Source: Clostridium sp. AM30-24 (GTDB lineage: Bacteria > Bacillota > Clostridia > Lachnospirales > Lachnospiraceae). From it: 64,000 nt of DNA. The stretch is taken from assembly GCF_003480435.1 (NCBI RefSeq), contig NZ_QUJB01000010.1:1-64000 (forward strand), given 5' to 3'. The position numbers were made by a program, and so were the translations under genes. This document shows positions 17,189 through 26,300 of the stretch, piece by piece; within the stretch, counting starts at the first letter, position 1; every line of letters begins with the position of its first letter. The notes under the pieces are model-generated. The model was not told the origin of the DNA, ran no database searches, and saw only the letters and a program-made list of their open reading frames with translations.

Positions 17189-17650
17189 TCAGTCTTTTTT
17201 GAAAATTCCTTTGATACGCTGACCGATCGTTTTCTTCTTCGGAAGCGGAATCAGTCCTCCACGCGGAACGGACTTGATCGCTGTGATGTAAAGACCGCTG
17301 ATCTCAACTTTGATCTCAGTCTTTAACGGGAGCTGAAGGAAAACCTTTTCATCGGCGATCATAGTCATGATCTTTGTACCGATCTTTGCTTTTACTACCG
17401 GAACCTTCATCCGCTTTGCATACCATGGAGTCTGCTCATAAACGATCGGCGGGAGTCCGGCTTCCTTTATTTTCAACTTTTTCTTGTCGATCGCCATCAG
17501 ACTTACGGTCTGCTTAGCAGCATCGATCGCGCTCTGCTGTTCTACCTGGCGCTTTTCCATCTTACGTCCGAGGAAGTAAAGCACAGCGAGGACAACGACA
17601 AGGATAAGGAGAATGACAAGAATGACATTTGCTACGATACTCCAGTTCAT
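17189..17650 (-). CDS. Small single-pass membrane protein of unknown function
   Basis: A 153-residue protein. Residues about 5-28 (WSIVANVILVILLILVVVLA) form one membrane helix, followed by a basic, possibly coiled segment (RKMEKRQVEQQSAIDAAKQ) and a soluble domain with beta-strand character ending in basic IGQRIKGIFKKD. GGAGG lies 7 bases before ATG 17650; an upstream in-frame start at 17689 is less likely. It resembles conserved Clostridia proteins without a known role. The basic C-terminus suggests it stays on the cytoplasmic face. Confidence 0.75.
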   Translation of the reverse strand: MNWSIVANVILVILLILVVVLAVLYFLGRKMEKRQVEQQSAIDAAKQTVSLMAIDKKKLKIKEAGLPPIVYEQTPWYAKRMKVPVVKAKIGTKIMTMIADEKVFLQLPLKTEIKVEISGLYITAIKSVPRGGLIPLPKKKTIGQRIKGIFKKD

Positions 17651-17873
17651 GTGGATACCTCCAGTGTGTTCACGTTCACCCTGTATCACAGGGCATTACT
17701 TATAAATTATACCATCGCAGGTATAAAAGCGCAAGCTTAATTTGATTCAGCAAAAAGCCATGTCCAAAAAAATTCCGAAGCCGGAAGCGGCTGTGAAGAG
17801 CAACATAAATAGAAGAGAAAATTTGATATAATTAAAACGGAAAATTTACTTTATGCACAAAAGAATAAAAAGG

Positions 17874-17902
17874 TTGCGCATCATGGAATAAAATAGTATA
17901 AT
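17874..17902 (+). promoter_or_regulatory. Promoter of the M20 amidohydrolase gene
   Basis: TTGCGC (17874-17879), 17 bases, TATAAT (17897-17902). The transcript would have a leader of about 125 bases. Just after the -10, CAAC-TG-GTTG (17910-17920 area) is a short palindrome that may be an operator. Apart from this, the 380-base gap 17651-18032 holds no gene. Confidence 0.6.
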
Positions 17903-18032
17903 TATAGACAACTGGTTGTGTATTGTGCGAAAAATCAGAATAACTCGAATATGCAAGTTCGAGGGCCGCTTTTAAAAAAAATGAAAAAAGCAGTGCGGAC
18001 AACAGCCGGAAATCATGTACAGGAAAGGTGAT

Positions 18033-19487
18033 ATGGAGATGGGAAAACAGACAGCTTGGGAAGAAATTGATAAGAAATCCAGCGAGATCTTTACCGCCAG
18101 CGACGAGATCTGGGGCTGCGCGGAGACGGCCTTCACGGAAGAAAAGTCGATGAAGATCCTCTGCGATGTTCTGAAAGCAGAAGGTTTTACAGTTGAGACA
18201 GGTCTTGCGGGTGTAACGACAGCGTTTAAGGGCACGTTCGGTTCCGGAAAACCTGTGATCGGTATCTTAGGCGAGTTCGATGCCCTGTCCGGACTGGATC
18301 AGGAAGCGGGAGCTACCGAGAAGATCGTTGTGCATGATGGTGCCAGCGGACACGGCTGCGGACATAACATGCTCGGCACAGCGTCCCTCTCCGCGGCGAT
18401 CGGAATCAAAAAGTATCTGGAAGAAAGCGGAAAACCGGGAACCGTGATCTATTTTGGCTGCCCAGGTGAGGAAGGCGGATCCGGAAAGGCATTTATGGCA
18501 AAAGGCGGTGTATTCGCGGATCTTGACGCGGCGATCACATGGCATCCGGGAGATTTAACGCAGGCCGACACGGGAAGCTCCCTCGCAAACTATCAGGTAG
18601 CGTATAAATTCTATGGAAAGAGTGCCCATGCAGGCGGAGCGCCGCATCTTGGACGAAGCGCTCTTGACGCGCTGGAACTTATGAACATGGGTGTCCAGTT
18701 CTTAAGAGAGCATGTGGTTCCGGAAGCGAGAATCCACTATGCGATCACAAACACCGGCGGATACTCCCCGAACGTTGTACAGCCGTACGCGGAAGTTCTG
18801 TATCTGATCCGTGCCCCGAAGAACAGTCAGGTGGAGGAAATCTATCAGCGTGTCAACAAGATCGCTGAGGGTGCTGCCCATATGACAGAGACCCGCGTGG
18901 AGATCGATTTCGTAAAGGGCTGCTCGAACCTTATGAGCAACAAGGTGATCGCGAAGGAACTCTGGGACAACCTTGTGGAGCTTGGCGCTCCGGAGTACAC
19001 GGAAGAGGAGATGAAGTTTGCCAAAGCCATCAGTGAGGGCGTTGGCGACAGCCGTTTTGAGTCCTTAGAGAAGATCGCAAAGAACTGCAAGGACAAAGCA
19101 GCTAAGGCGGAAGTCCTTTCCCATAAGGGCGAGAGCATGTACCGCTTTGTCGCTCCGTTCAACCCGGACGGAATCATGTCCTTCGGTTCCACGGACGTCG
19201 GTGATGTGAGCTGGAACTGTCCGACTGCTCAGGCCTACGTTGCTACATGGGCGGCTGGAACACCGGGCCACTCCTGGCAGGTTGTTTCCCAGGGCAAGAG
19301 CGGACTGGCACACAAGGGACTGATCTACGCGGCGAAGGCAATGGCAGGCGCAGCGATCGATATGTATGAGGATCCGGAGATCATCGCAAAGGCGAAAGCG
19401 GAGATGGAGGAAGAGCTGGATGGCGACACCTATCACTGCCCGATCCCGGACGGATGCAAGCCGAGAGCGATTGGAATGAAGATGTAA
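18033..19487 (+). CDS. M20 amidohydrolase, aminobenzoyl-glutamate utilisation B (AbgB)-like
   Basis: A 484-residue dinuclear zinc amidohydrolase. Motifs: ILGEFDALSGL, GHGCGHNMLGTASL (metal-binding HGCGHN) and FGCPGEEGGSGK (catalytic glutamate pair), then a dimerisation lid after SAHAGGAPHLGRSALDA. The size and the long C-terminal part (TDVGDVSWNCPT) match AbgB-like proteins, which cleave p-aminobenzoyl-glutamate or related amides. ATG 18033 follows AGGAAAGGTG; upstream 18015 is less well placed. No AbgA or AbgT partner lies nearby, so the true substrate is uncertain. Confidence 0.88.
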   Translation: MEMGKQTAWEEIDKKSSEIFTASDEIWGCAETAFTEEKSMKILCDVLKAEGFTVETGLAGVTTAFKGTFGSGKPVIGILGEFDALSGLDQEAGATEKIVVHDGASGHGCGHNMLGTASLSAAIGIKKYLEESGKPGTVIYFGCPGEEGGSGKAFMAKGGVFADLDAAITWHPGDLTQADTGSSLANYQVAYKFYGKSAHAGGAPHLGRSALDALELMNMGVQFLREHVVPEARIHYAITNTGGYSPNVVQPYAEVLYLIRAPKNSQVEEIYQRVNKIAEGAAHMTETRVEIDFVKGCSNLMSNKVIAKELWDNLVELGAPEYTEEEMKFAKAISEGVGDSRFESLEKIAKNCKDKAAKAEVLSHKGESMYRFVAPFNPDGIMSFGSTDVGDVSWNCPTAQAYVATWAAGTPGHSWQVVSQGKSGLAHKGLIYAAKAMAGAAIDMYEDPEIIAKAKAEMEEELDGDTYHCPIPDGCKPRAIGMKM

Positions 19488-19571
19488 AAAATTGATGGAT
19501 GCGATTGAGCGTGAATAGATCTTTCCGGCGAACGTGAAAGGAATGACGCATTGTAATCGTACATAAAAAGT

Positions 19572-19611
19572 GGGGAGAAGTTCCGTAAAATGGAACTTCT
19601 CCCCGTTTTTT
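19572..19611. terminator. Bidirectional intrinsic terminator
   Basis: GGGGAGAAGTTCC (19572-19584) pairs with GGAACTTCTCCCC (19592-19604), followed by GTTTTTT. It separates the convergent M20 and DUF362 genes. Confidence 0.92.
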
Positions 19612-19630
19612 ATTTCAAGGAAGATCCTGA

Positions 19631-20752
19631 TCAGATCCGTTTCAGCTCATACTGTCTTGTGCCGAGACCGATCTTTTCCGCCTGATCGAGAGTCGCCTGC
19701 CATTCGATATTTGGGTTGGAATCCTTGAAATGATCATGGTGGCAGTGCCATCCCGGCTGGGAGAGATGTTCTCCAAGCTGGCTATTGGCGATTGGAGCTG
19801 CCTTCAGACAGGCATCCGCGCAGGCCTGGTCCAGAGCCACCGGATCGAAGCTTGCGAACATTCCGATATCCGGAAGGATCGGGGCATCATTTTCACCGTG
19901 GCAGTCACAGTTCGGACTGATATCCTGCACAAGGGAAATATGGAAGCACGGGCGGTCATAACAGACAGCCTGCGCGTACTCTGCCATCTTGCGGTCTAAA
20001 AGCTCGTTGGCATTGTAGTTCGGGTTGTAGATAGCATCAAAGCTGCAGGCACCGATACAGCGGCCGCAACCTTTGCACTTGTCATAATCGATGACGGCTT
20101 TCTTATTTACATATGTAATAGCATCGCTTCCGCACTCCTTCGCACAGCGTCTGCAGCCGCGGCAGAGCTTCTCACGGACGGACGGCTTTCCGCTTGCATG
20201 CTGCTGCATTTTTCCGGCACGGCTTCCGCAGCCCATACCGATGTTTTTGATGGCACCACCGAAACCGGTGGATTCATGACCTTTGAAATGGGTCAGGCTG
20301 ATAAAGACGTCGGCGTCCATAACCGCGTGGCCGATGAAGGCCGTCTTGCAGTATTCTCCGTTCACGACCGGAACCTCCACCTCGTCAGTTCCGCGAAGAC
20401 CGTCACCGATGATGATCTGGCAGCCGGTGGAGATCGGGTTGAAGCCGTTGAGGTTTGCACAGTCTAAATGATCCAGGGCATTTTTTCTGCTGCCCGGATA
20501 CAGGGTGTTGCAGTCGGTCAGAAACGGCATGCCGCCCTGTTCCTTACAGAGATCTGCTACCGCTTTTGCGTAGTTCGGACGAAGGAAGGCGAGGTTTCCA
20601 AGTTCACCGAAATGCATTTTAATCGCGACGAATTTTCCGTCCATGTCAATGTTTTTGATCCCTGCAGCAACGCAGAGCTTTTTCAGCTTGTCCAACTGGC
20701 TGGTTCCAACCGAACACCGGAAATCGGTAAAATAAACCGTTGATTTTTCCAT
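19631..20752 (-). CDS. DUF362 domain protein with two 4Fe-4S ferredoxin motifs
   Basis: A 373-residue protein. The N-terminal part (about 1-185) is the DUF362 domain, including GNLAFLRPNYAKAVADL and LTHFKGHESTGFGGAIKNIGMG. It is followed by two ferredoxin clusters, CRGCRRCAKEC and CKGCGRCIGAC (about 195-240), and a C-terminal extension with CDCHGENDAPILPDIGMFAS. Such proteins are common in anaerobes and are annotated as Fe-S cluster-binding proteins of unknown reaction. No signal peptide. It appears monocistronic. Confidence 0.9.
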   Translation of the reverse strand: MEKSTVYFTDFRCSVGTSQLDKLKKLCVAAGIKNIDMDGKFVAIKMHFGELGNLAFLRPNYAKAVADLCKEQGGMPFLTDCNTLYPGSRKNALDHLDCANLNGFNPISTGCQIIIGDGLRGTDEVEVPVVNGEYCKTAFIGHAVMDADVFISLTHFKGHESTGFGGAIKNIGMGCGSRAGKMQQHASGKPSVREKLCRGCRRCAKECGSDAITYVNKKAVIDYDKCKGCGRCIGACSFDAIYNPNYNANELLDRKMAEYAQAVCYDRPCFHISLVQDISPNCDCHGENDAPILPDIGMFASFDPVALDQACADACLKAAPIANSQLGEHLSQPGWHCHHDHFKDSNPNIEWQATLDQAEKIGLGTRQYELKRI

Positions 20753-20918
20753 GCTTATAAAGTCCTCCTTTAATAAATACTTCGCAACGCTCCAGTACCG
20801 TAAAGTCTGCGTTTTACTGCGGCGAGTACGGCCGGCGCGACCAGTGCGGTCAGCGCGCAGCCTGCTGAACCGTTACGATCTTTCTAATAAAAGTATCCCC
20901 GGAAGTCTTAAATTAGTC

Positions 20919-20968
20919 AAGGATAAATTTTGCAGAATTTTTTAAGGATAAATTTTGCAGAAATTTTT
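20919..20968. repeat. 25-base tandem duplication
   Basis: AAGGATAAATTTTGCAGA starts at 20919 and again at 20944, each followed by an A/T run: two near-identical 25-base units in the intergenic region upstream of the secreted protein at 21062. The second unit supplies a TTGCAG hexamer 17 bases before TATAGT (20978-20983), a possible promoter. Confidence 0.7.
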
Positions 20969-21061
20969 ACATTGTGGTATAGTAAACGGGAATCGGTGTG
21001 TGCCGATGCATACCAGAAACAAAAAAGGAAGCTGTGAAGAACAGTTATAAAAGGTGATCAT

Positions 21062-22723
21062 ATGAACATAAGAAAACTGGCAAGACCAGCGGCAGCGCTT
21101 TTGACCGCCGCAGCCCTGATGGCGGGGATCCCTGAACTTCGGATGGAAGCGCAGGCGGCGTTTCCGGAATACTTAAAATCCGTGACCTACTTCGGTGATG
21201 CCTGGCCTATCAACTACTGGGGGACAGAGGATGACAACATGGGGGCAAATTTTGCCCGCATCAAGGCGGACGGCTTTAACAGCATCATTCTCGTGATCCC
21301 GTGGAGAGAGTTTCAGCCGGGAGATATGGGAAATATGTACAATGAGGCTGCTTTCGCCAAGCTCGATCAGGTCATGAAGTGCGCGGATGACCATGGACTT
21401 ATGGTGACGCTGCGGATCGGTTACTGCTGGGATTACAGCGGTGACGCGTCCCTTCCGGAGCGATATGCCGGTGTGGTGCAGGACGGAAGCAATGACAGGA
21501 AGCTGTGGCTGGATTACTGTAAGACGATCTATGACCGGGTATCCGACTACGGGAACTTTCAGGGCGGATTTATTACCTGGGAGGACTTCTGGGACTATAC
21601 GTCAAACATGGACCGGGATCTCACAAGAGCCCTCAGTATCCGTCTGGCATCCAGATGCGGATATCAGGATTACCTGAAGGCCCACTACTCCCTTGCGGAG
21701 GTCGGCGCGGTCTACGGAAAGACATTCCAGGATTATTCCGAGATCTGGATCCCGGAGAGAAAGCGCCCGGAGGCGAAGCTGTTTTTTGAGTTCTATGACA
21801 GCTTTTTAAATAAGCTCCTCTCCGAGAGTCAGGAAGTGTTCCCCGGACTATCCATGGAGGTCCGGTCCGACGGAGACCCGATCTACCAGTTGGACGGAAG
21901 CTATACCTACTATTCCCACTCCGCCACGTATCCGTGTGCCGATGCCGAGTACTCCGCTCTTATGTACAGCGTGTCCCTCGGACAGCAGAACGTAGGAGAC
22001 CATATTTCCGCGGAAACAGCGCTGGCATCCATGCAGAACAGCATGAACGGTCTGGTGGAAAAGAGCGGAAAGAAGTATTTTATGGAGCAGTTCCTCTATA
22101 TGGATTCCACAGAGGCATTCTCCTACAATACCCAGATCGAGGAGTCTCAGGTGGCGGACTTTGTGAAGAGATCCGCTCCGATCTTAAAAGATACCACCTG
22201 CGGCTACGGTCTCTGGGTATACCGGAATTATGTAAATGATTGTGTATACAATGGTCAGTTCGCTCTGGGACTGACAGGCTGGGATACCACCGGAAAGGTT
22301 GAGAAAACGGAACATGACGGATCAAAGGCAGTCACCCTGTCAAAAGACAGTGTGCTCAGCCAGAATGTCTATGGACGTCTTGGACAGACGGACAAGATCC
22401 ATGTAAAGTTCTGGGCGGCGCCGAAGAACGGTACGGCGAAGGTCACCTTCCAGATCGGTGACGTTAAAAAGTCGGTTCAGGTGACGAAAGCGGGAAATTA
22501 TGAGTGTTCCATCCCGTGGCAGGCAAACTACAATCTCTCAATCACGACAGACCGCAGCGTGACACTGGACAATATTAAAATGTATTCCCACGAGCAGTAT
22601 GGCAGGATCTATGACACGGACGGCAACGAGCAGGATCTCGCGGCGGCGTTCCGGGAGTTAAATGCGGCACTGGATCAGACACAGACTTCGGAGGCTGTTC
22701 CGGCAGCCGATTCCAGTAAATAA
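21062..22723 (+). CDS. Secreted glycoside hydrolase-like TIM-barrel protein
   Basis: A 553-residue protein with a signal peptide (about 1-32, ending EAQAA). Residues about 40-390 look like a GH-A clan (GH5/GH42-like) barrel: GFNSIILVIPWREFQPGD, then ADDHGLMVTLRIGYCWDY. Candidate acidic residues lie in GGFITWEDFWDY and KKYFMEQFLYMDS. Residues about 395-510 (NGQFALGLTGWDTTGKVEK) look like a carbohydrate-binding beta-sandwich. The usual Asn-Glu acid/base pair is not evident, so activity is not certain. It may trim or bind an exported polysaccharide. Neighbours do not reveal the substrate. Confidence 0.65.
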   Translation: MNIRKLARPAAALLTAAALMAGIPELRMEAQAAFPEYLKSVTYFGDAWPINYWGTEDDNMGANFARIKADGFNSIILVIPWREFQPGDMGNMYNEAAFAKLDQVMKCADDHGLMVTLRIGYCWDYSGDASLPERYAGVVQDGSNDRKLWLDYCKTIYDRVSDYGNFQGGFITWEDFWDYTSNMDRDLTRALSIRLASRCGYQDYLKAHYSLAEVGAVYGKTFQDYSEIWIPERKRPEAKLFFEFYDSFLNKLLSESQEVFPGLSMEVRSDGDPIYQLDGSYTYYSHSATYPCADAEYSALMYSVSLGQQNVGDHISAETALASMQNSMNGLVEKSGKKYFMEQFLYMDSTEAFSYNTQIEESQVADFVKRSAPILKDTTCGYGLWVYRNYVNDCVYNGQFALGLTGWDTTGKVEKTEHDGSKAVTLSKDSVLSQNVYGRLGQTDKIHVKFWAAPKNGTAKVTFQIGDVKKSVQVTKAGNYECSIPWQANYNLSITTDRSVTLDNIKMYSHEQYGRIYDTDGNEQDLAAAFRELNAALDQTQTSEAVPAADSSK

Positions 22724-22764
22724 AATTTCTGTAAAAAAAACATAAAGAAATTTAAAATTCCTAC

Positions 22765-22793
22765 TTGCGGAATTGCTCAGACTACGATATAAT
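22765..22793 (+). promoter_or_regulatory. Promoter of the dicarboxylate symporter gene
   Basis: TTGCGG (22765-22770), 17 bases, TATAAT (22788-22793). The -10 overlaps the 5' arm of the terminator-like hairpin at 22792-22850. Confidence 0.55.
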
Positions 22794-22850
22794 CTCCGGG
22801 ATAGTTTGACAGGAATCGAGAAAAACCTGTCAGTGTCCCGGAGATTTTTA
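22792..22850 (+). terminator. Terminator or leader attenuator upstream of the symporter
   Basis: ATCTCCGGGA (22792-22801) pairs with TCCCGGAGAT (22836-22845) and an inner stem TGACAGG/CCTGTCA extends it, followed by TTTTT. It ends the secreted-protein transcript; because it lies at the start of the next transcript it could also attenuate the symporter gene. Confidence 0.8.
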
Positions 22851-22957
22851 TGCGGGTAATGAGTCAAAGCTTGTATCCGCATATCAGGAATGTTTTGGAG
22901 AGCCGCCCCAAAACTTATGTTTCCGGGTGTGTTGCGCGGTAAAAAAAGGAGGATTAC

Positions 22958-24295
22958 ATGGAGAAAAAGAAAAGTTCACTCGCTGTCAGAATGAGTATTT
23001 CCCTCGTCTGCGGTCTGGTAGCAGGTCTTCTGTTAATGTTCTTAAGAGAAAACCTCAACAGCACAGGTAAGGAAGCCGTATGGGCAACGATTAACAGCAT
23101 CCTGTTCCAGGACATCACAGCGGCAGGCGCTGAAAAGGCACTCGGTATCTTCTATATTATCGGTCAGTTGTTTATCCGCTCTTTACAGCTTGTCATCGTA
23201 CCGATGGTATTCACATCCATCACGCTTGCGATCGGACAGATTTCCGATACAAGAACTCTCGGCAGAATTTCCGTAAAAACGATCGCAGGTTTCCTGATCT
23301 GTTCTTTCTTCGCATTACTTATGGCATGCGTAGTCGGAATCATGATCTACAATGCAGGTGTATTCAATATTCAGGTGGAGGGTCTTGAAGGTTCTGCCGG
23401 ATCTACCGGTTCCAACCCGTTAAATGTGATCCTTAACATTGTTCCGTCCAATATCACAGCGGTATTCAGCACAAACACTTCCGTTCTCGCGATCGTGTTC
23501 TTAGCGGTTTCCCTCGGTCTCTGCATGAAGGCAGTCGGCGACGAGAAGAGCGCAACATTAAAGAAGCTCATCACAGAAGTAAACGATATCGTTGTTGTAT
23601 TCTTAAACTACGTTGTTACAAAGTTCGGTCCGTTCGCGATCTTCGTTCTCCTTGCAAGAACATTCGCGACATACGGAATCAACCACTTAAAACCGGCTCT
23701 GGCATACGTTGTCGTAACCGTCATCCTGCTTCTCTTATTCCTCTTCGTAGGATACCCGATCTTTGTAGCAGTTACAACAAAGCAGAATCCGGTGAAGTTC
23801 GCAAAGAAGATCTTCCGTGTAGCAGTATTCGGATTCTCCACTTCCTCCAGTGCGGCTGCTCTTCCGCTTAACGTGAAGACAACTACAGAGGAACTCGGTG
23901 TTGATGAGAAGATCGCTTCCTTCGTACTTCCGCTCGGTATGACTATCAACATGAACGGTACCGCGATCATGCAGGTCGTTGCGACTCTGTTCATCGCAGG
24001 CTGCGCAGGCTACGATGTAACCCTGTCCCAGCTCATTGTGATCGCTCTCTTAGCCCTGATCGCATCCGCCGGTACACCGGCAGCTCCGGGCGCAGGCGCG
24101 ATCATCCTGTTCACGATCCTTTCCGGTCTTGGCTACATCAACGACGGTGCACTCTTAGCATACAGCCTGATCCTTGCGATCAACCGCCCGATCGAGATGT
24201 TAGTAACGGCGCTTAACGTTGTCGGTGACTCCGCAACCGCGATCTACGTTGCGAAATCCGAGGGAATGTTAAACGAGGATATCTACAATTCATAA
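22958..24295 (+). CDS. Dicarboxylate/amino acid:cation symporter (GltP/DctA family)
   Basis: A 445-residue DAACS-family transporter. It should couple uptake of glutamate, aspartate or C4-dicarboxylates to sodium or protons. Diagnostic motifs: the serine-rich hairpin FGFSTSSSAAALPLN (about 290-305), NMNGTAIMQ in TM7, and SAGTPAAPGAG in the second hairpin. The usual NMDGT is NMNGT here. About eight membrane helices plus two re-entrant loops. A strong AAAAAAGGAGG site precedes the start. Confidence 0.93.
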   Translation: MEKKKSSLAVRMSISLVCGLVAGLLLMFLRENLNSTGKEAVWATINSILFQDITAAGAEKALGIFYIIGQLFIRSLQLVIVPMVFTSITLAIGQISDTRTLGRISVKTIAGFLICSFFALLMACVVGIMIYNAGVFNIQVEGLEGSAGSTGSNPLNVILNIVPSNITAVFSTNTSVLAIVFLAVSLGLCMKAVGDEKSATLKKLITEVNDIVVVFLNYVVTKFGPFAIFVLLARTFATYGINHLKPALAYVVVTVILLLLFLFVGYPIFVAVTTKQNPVKFAKKIFRVAVFGFSTSSSAAALPLNVKTTTEELGVDEKIASFVLPLGMTINMNGTAIMQVVATLFIAGCAGYDVTLSQLIVIALLALIASAGTPAAPGAGAIILFTILSGLGYINDGALLAYSLILAINRPIEMLVTALNVVGDSATAIYVAKSEGMLNEDIYNS

Positions 24296-24331
24296 GGAAA
24301 ATACCGGTCTGGTTTACGGTCGGTGTGCAAA

Positions 24332-24379
24332 GCTCCGGAAGACCTGAGGGAAGAAGCCCAGGTCTTCCGGAGTTTTTTT
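24332..24379 (+). terminator. Intrinsic terminator after the symporter
   Basis: CTCCGGAAGACCT (24332-24344) pairs with AGGTCTTCCGGAG (24359-24371), followed by seven T. The U-tract runs directly into a dispersed repeat. Confidence 0.95.
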
Positions 24380-24497
24380 ATGTAACAGGAAATCCCGGGG
24401 AATTCCCTGTTACATAAAAAGGCACTGACGTGCCAAAGATGCGCACTCGCGCGAAGATGTAGACTGTCGCAAGCGACCGCGCTTCACATTTTCTAAA
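24379..24497. repeat. Dispersed multi-hairpin repeat (long form, copy 1)
   Basis: Begins with the palindrome TGTAACAGG...CCTGTTACA around a GGAATTCC-like centre, then AAAAAGGCACTGACGTGCC, CTCGCGCGAAGATGTAG and GTCGCAAGCGAC. The same order of elements recurs at 43634-43770 with high identity. It lies immediately after a terminator and before lytS. No open reading frame is convincing; the short stems suggest a structured RNA or REP-like element. Confidence 0.75.
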
Positions 24498-24581
24498 CAA
24501 ATAAACAGAAAAATATGATATGATAAAAACATGTGAAAGAGGCAGACAAGAATATCCGGTCTGCGGGACAGGGGGAGCTTT

Positions 24582-26279
24582 ATGACAGGAACCATGTTTT
24601 TCAACATGCTTTTAAATATCGGACTGCTGGTGCTTCTGGCAACGCTGCTCACCAATATGGCATCGGTGCGGAAGCTGTTCCGGGGAGAGAATAGCACGAT
24701 CGCCCAGAAGATGGCGCTGGCAGTGATCTTCGGCGCCATCAGCATCGTGTCGACCTACACAGGGACAAAGACCGGCGGGGCCATCGTCAATACCCGCGTC
24801 ATCGGCGTCCTGACAGCGGGGATCATGGGAGGACCGTTTGTCGGAATGATGACGGCACTCATCGCCGGAGCCCACCGGTTCCTGTTTGATATTGGCGGCT
24901 TTACAGCAGCTTCCTGCGCGGTCTCAACGCTGGTGGAAGGCGTGCTGGGAAGTCTGGTCTATAAAAAGTACAAGGCAGGAGAGATGGACAGCATCGATCT
25001 GTTTTTCCTGACGGCCGAGGCGGAGATACTGCAGATGGTGATCATTCTGATGATCTCGAAGCCCCTCGGTGCAGCCATGGAACTTGTTGGAAAGATCGCC
25101 GTCCCGATGATCGTCATGAATTCTGTGGGAATGGTGCTCTTTTTCAAGACCTTTGATATGGTATATATGCGCGAGGACAGTCTGTTTGCGGAGCGGATGC
25201 GCCTTTCCATGGGAATCGCGGACAAGAGTCTCGTCTATCTGAGAAAAGGTTTCGGAAAGCGGGAAAATATGGAAGCCGTGACCGATATCATTTTCGGTGA
25301 GATCCCATGTCAGGCGGTGATCATAACGGATGAAAAGGAAGTTCTGGCGGTGAGCTCCCTGATCGATGACAGCCGTTTCCGCCGGGAAAAGTTTCTTGAA
25401 CATCTGACAGAACCGGCAAAAGGAATGAAAGCAGAATGTATCTGGGAGGAAGATCTCGAAGAAGAGATACGGCCGCTGTTTCACTCCCTCGTGACGGTGA
25501 CAGTTCCGATCATGGCCGGAGATGAGAAGATCGGAAGTCTGTCCATCGTCGTAAAAAAGAGACGCCGTGTGGAACGGAGCATCGGGGATTTTCTGGAGGA
25601 ACTTGCGAAGATGTTTTCCACACAGTTAGGGATCTACAATGTAGAATATCAGAAGAAATTGCGGAAAAAAGCGGAGTTTAAGGCGCTGCAGTCTCAGGTA
25701 AACCCGCATTTTCTCTACAACGCGCTGAATACGATCTCCTGCATCTGCGATGAGGATGCGGGAAAAGCCAGTGACCTGATCTTAACGTTAGCGTCCTACT
25801 ACCGTCAGACTCTGGAGAACGACCAGTACATGCTGGATATCGATACGGAGATCAACCATGTCCGGACGTATCTGGAGATCGAGAAGGCGAGATTTGAGGA
25901 GAAGCTCCGGGTGGAGATCAACGTGGAAGACGGTCTCTCCTGTCAGGTCCCGTCCTTTATCCTGCAGCCCATCGTGGAGAATGCTGTCCGGTATGGAAAC
26001 AGCGCGGACGGGGTGCGCAGAGTGGAGATCTCAGCAAAACGGGTGCAGAGCGGGCCCGGGGAGGAGCTGGTGAGGATTGGGGTCAGGGATCATGGAAAAG
26101 GTTTTGAACCGGAAGAGGCAGAGAGAATCCTGACAGGAAACAAGACCGGCAGCGTTGGATTAAAAAATGTGAATGAACGTTTGAAGAGTACATACGGAAA
26201 GCGTTATGGGCTGGAGATCCGGAATACGGATGACGGGGCGGATGTTTCGTTCTGTATTCCGTATCAGGCAGAGAGCTGA
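24582..26279 (+). CDS. LytS-family sensor histidine kinase
   Basis: A 565-residue sensor kinase. Residues about 1-200 contain membrane helices of the 5TM-5TMR LytS type (GVLTAGIMGGPFVGMMTALIAGAHR). A GAF-like cytoplasmic region follows (about 215-340). The phosphoacceptor is H376 in QVNPHFLYNALNTI, and the ATP-binding domain has IVENAVRYG and GVRDHGKGF. It pairs with the LytTR regulator at 26487. Relatives sense extracellular pyruvate (E. coli BtsS, B. subtilis LytS); the adjacent CstA-type transporter supports that reading. Confidence 0.92.
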   Translation: MTGTMFFNMLLNIGLLVLLATLLTNMASVRKLFRGENSTIAQKMALAVIFGAISIVSTYTGTKTGGAIVNTRVIGVLTAGIMGGPFVGMMTALIAGAHRFLFDIGGFTAASCAVSTLVEGVLGSLVYKKYKAGEMDSIDLFFLTAEAEILQMVIILMISKPLGAAMELVGKIAVPMIVMNSVGMVLFFKTFDMVYMREDSLFAERMRLSMGIADKSLVYLRKGFGKRENMEAVTDIIFGEIPCQAVIITDEKEVLAVSSLIDDSRFRREKFLEHLTEPAKGMKAECIWEEDLEEEIRPLFHSLVTVTVPIMAGDEKIGSLSIVVKKRRRVERSIGDFLEELAKMFSTQLGIYNVEYQKKLRKKAEFKALQSQVNPHFLYNALNTISCICDEDAGKASDLILTLASYYRQTLENDQYMLDIDTEINHVRTYLEIEKARFEEKLRVEINVEDGLSCQVPSFILQPIVENAVRYGNSADGVRRVEISAKRVQSGPGEELVRIGVRDHGKGFEPEEAERILTGNKTGSVGLKNVNERLKSTYGKRYGLEIRNTDDGADVSFCIPYQAES

Positions 26280-26300
26280 CAGGAAAATACTGTGACCGGA

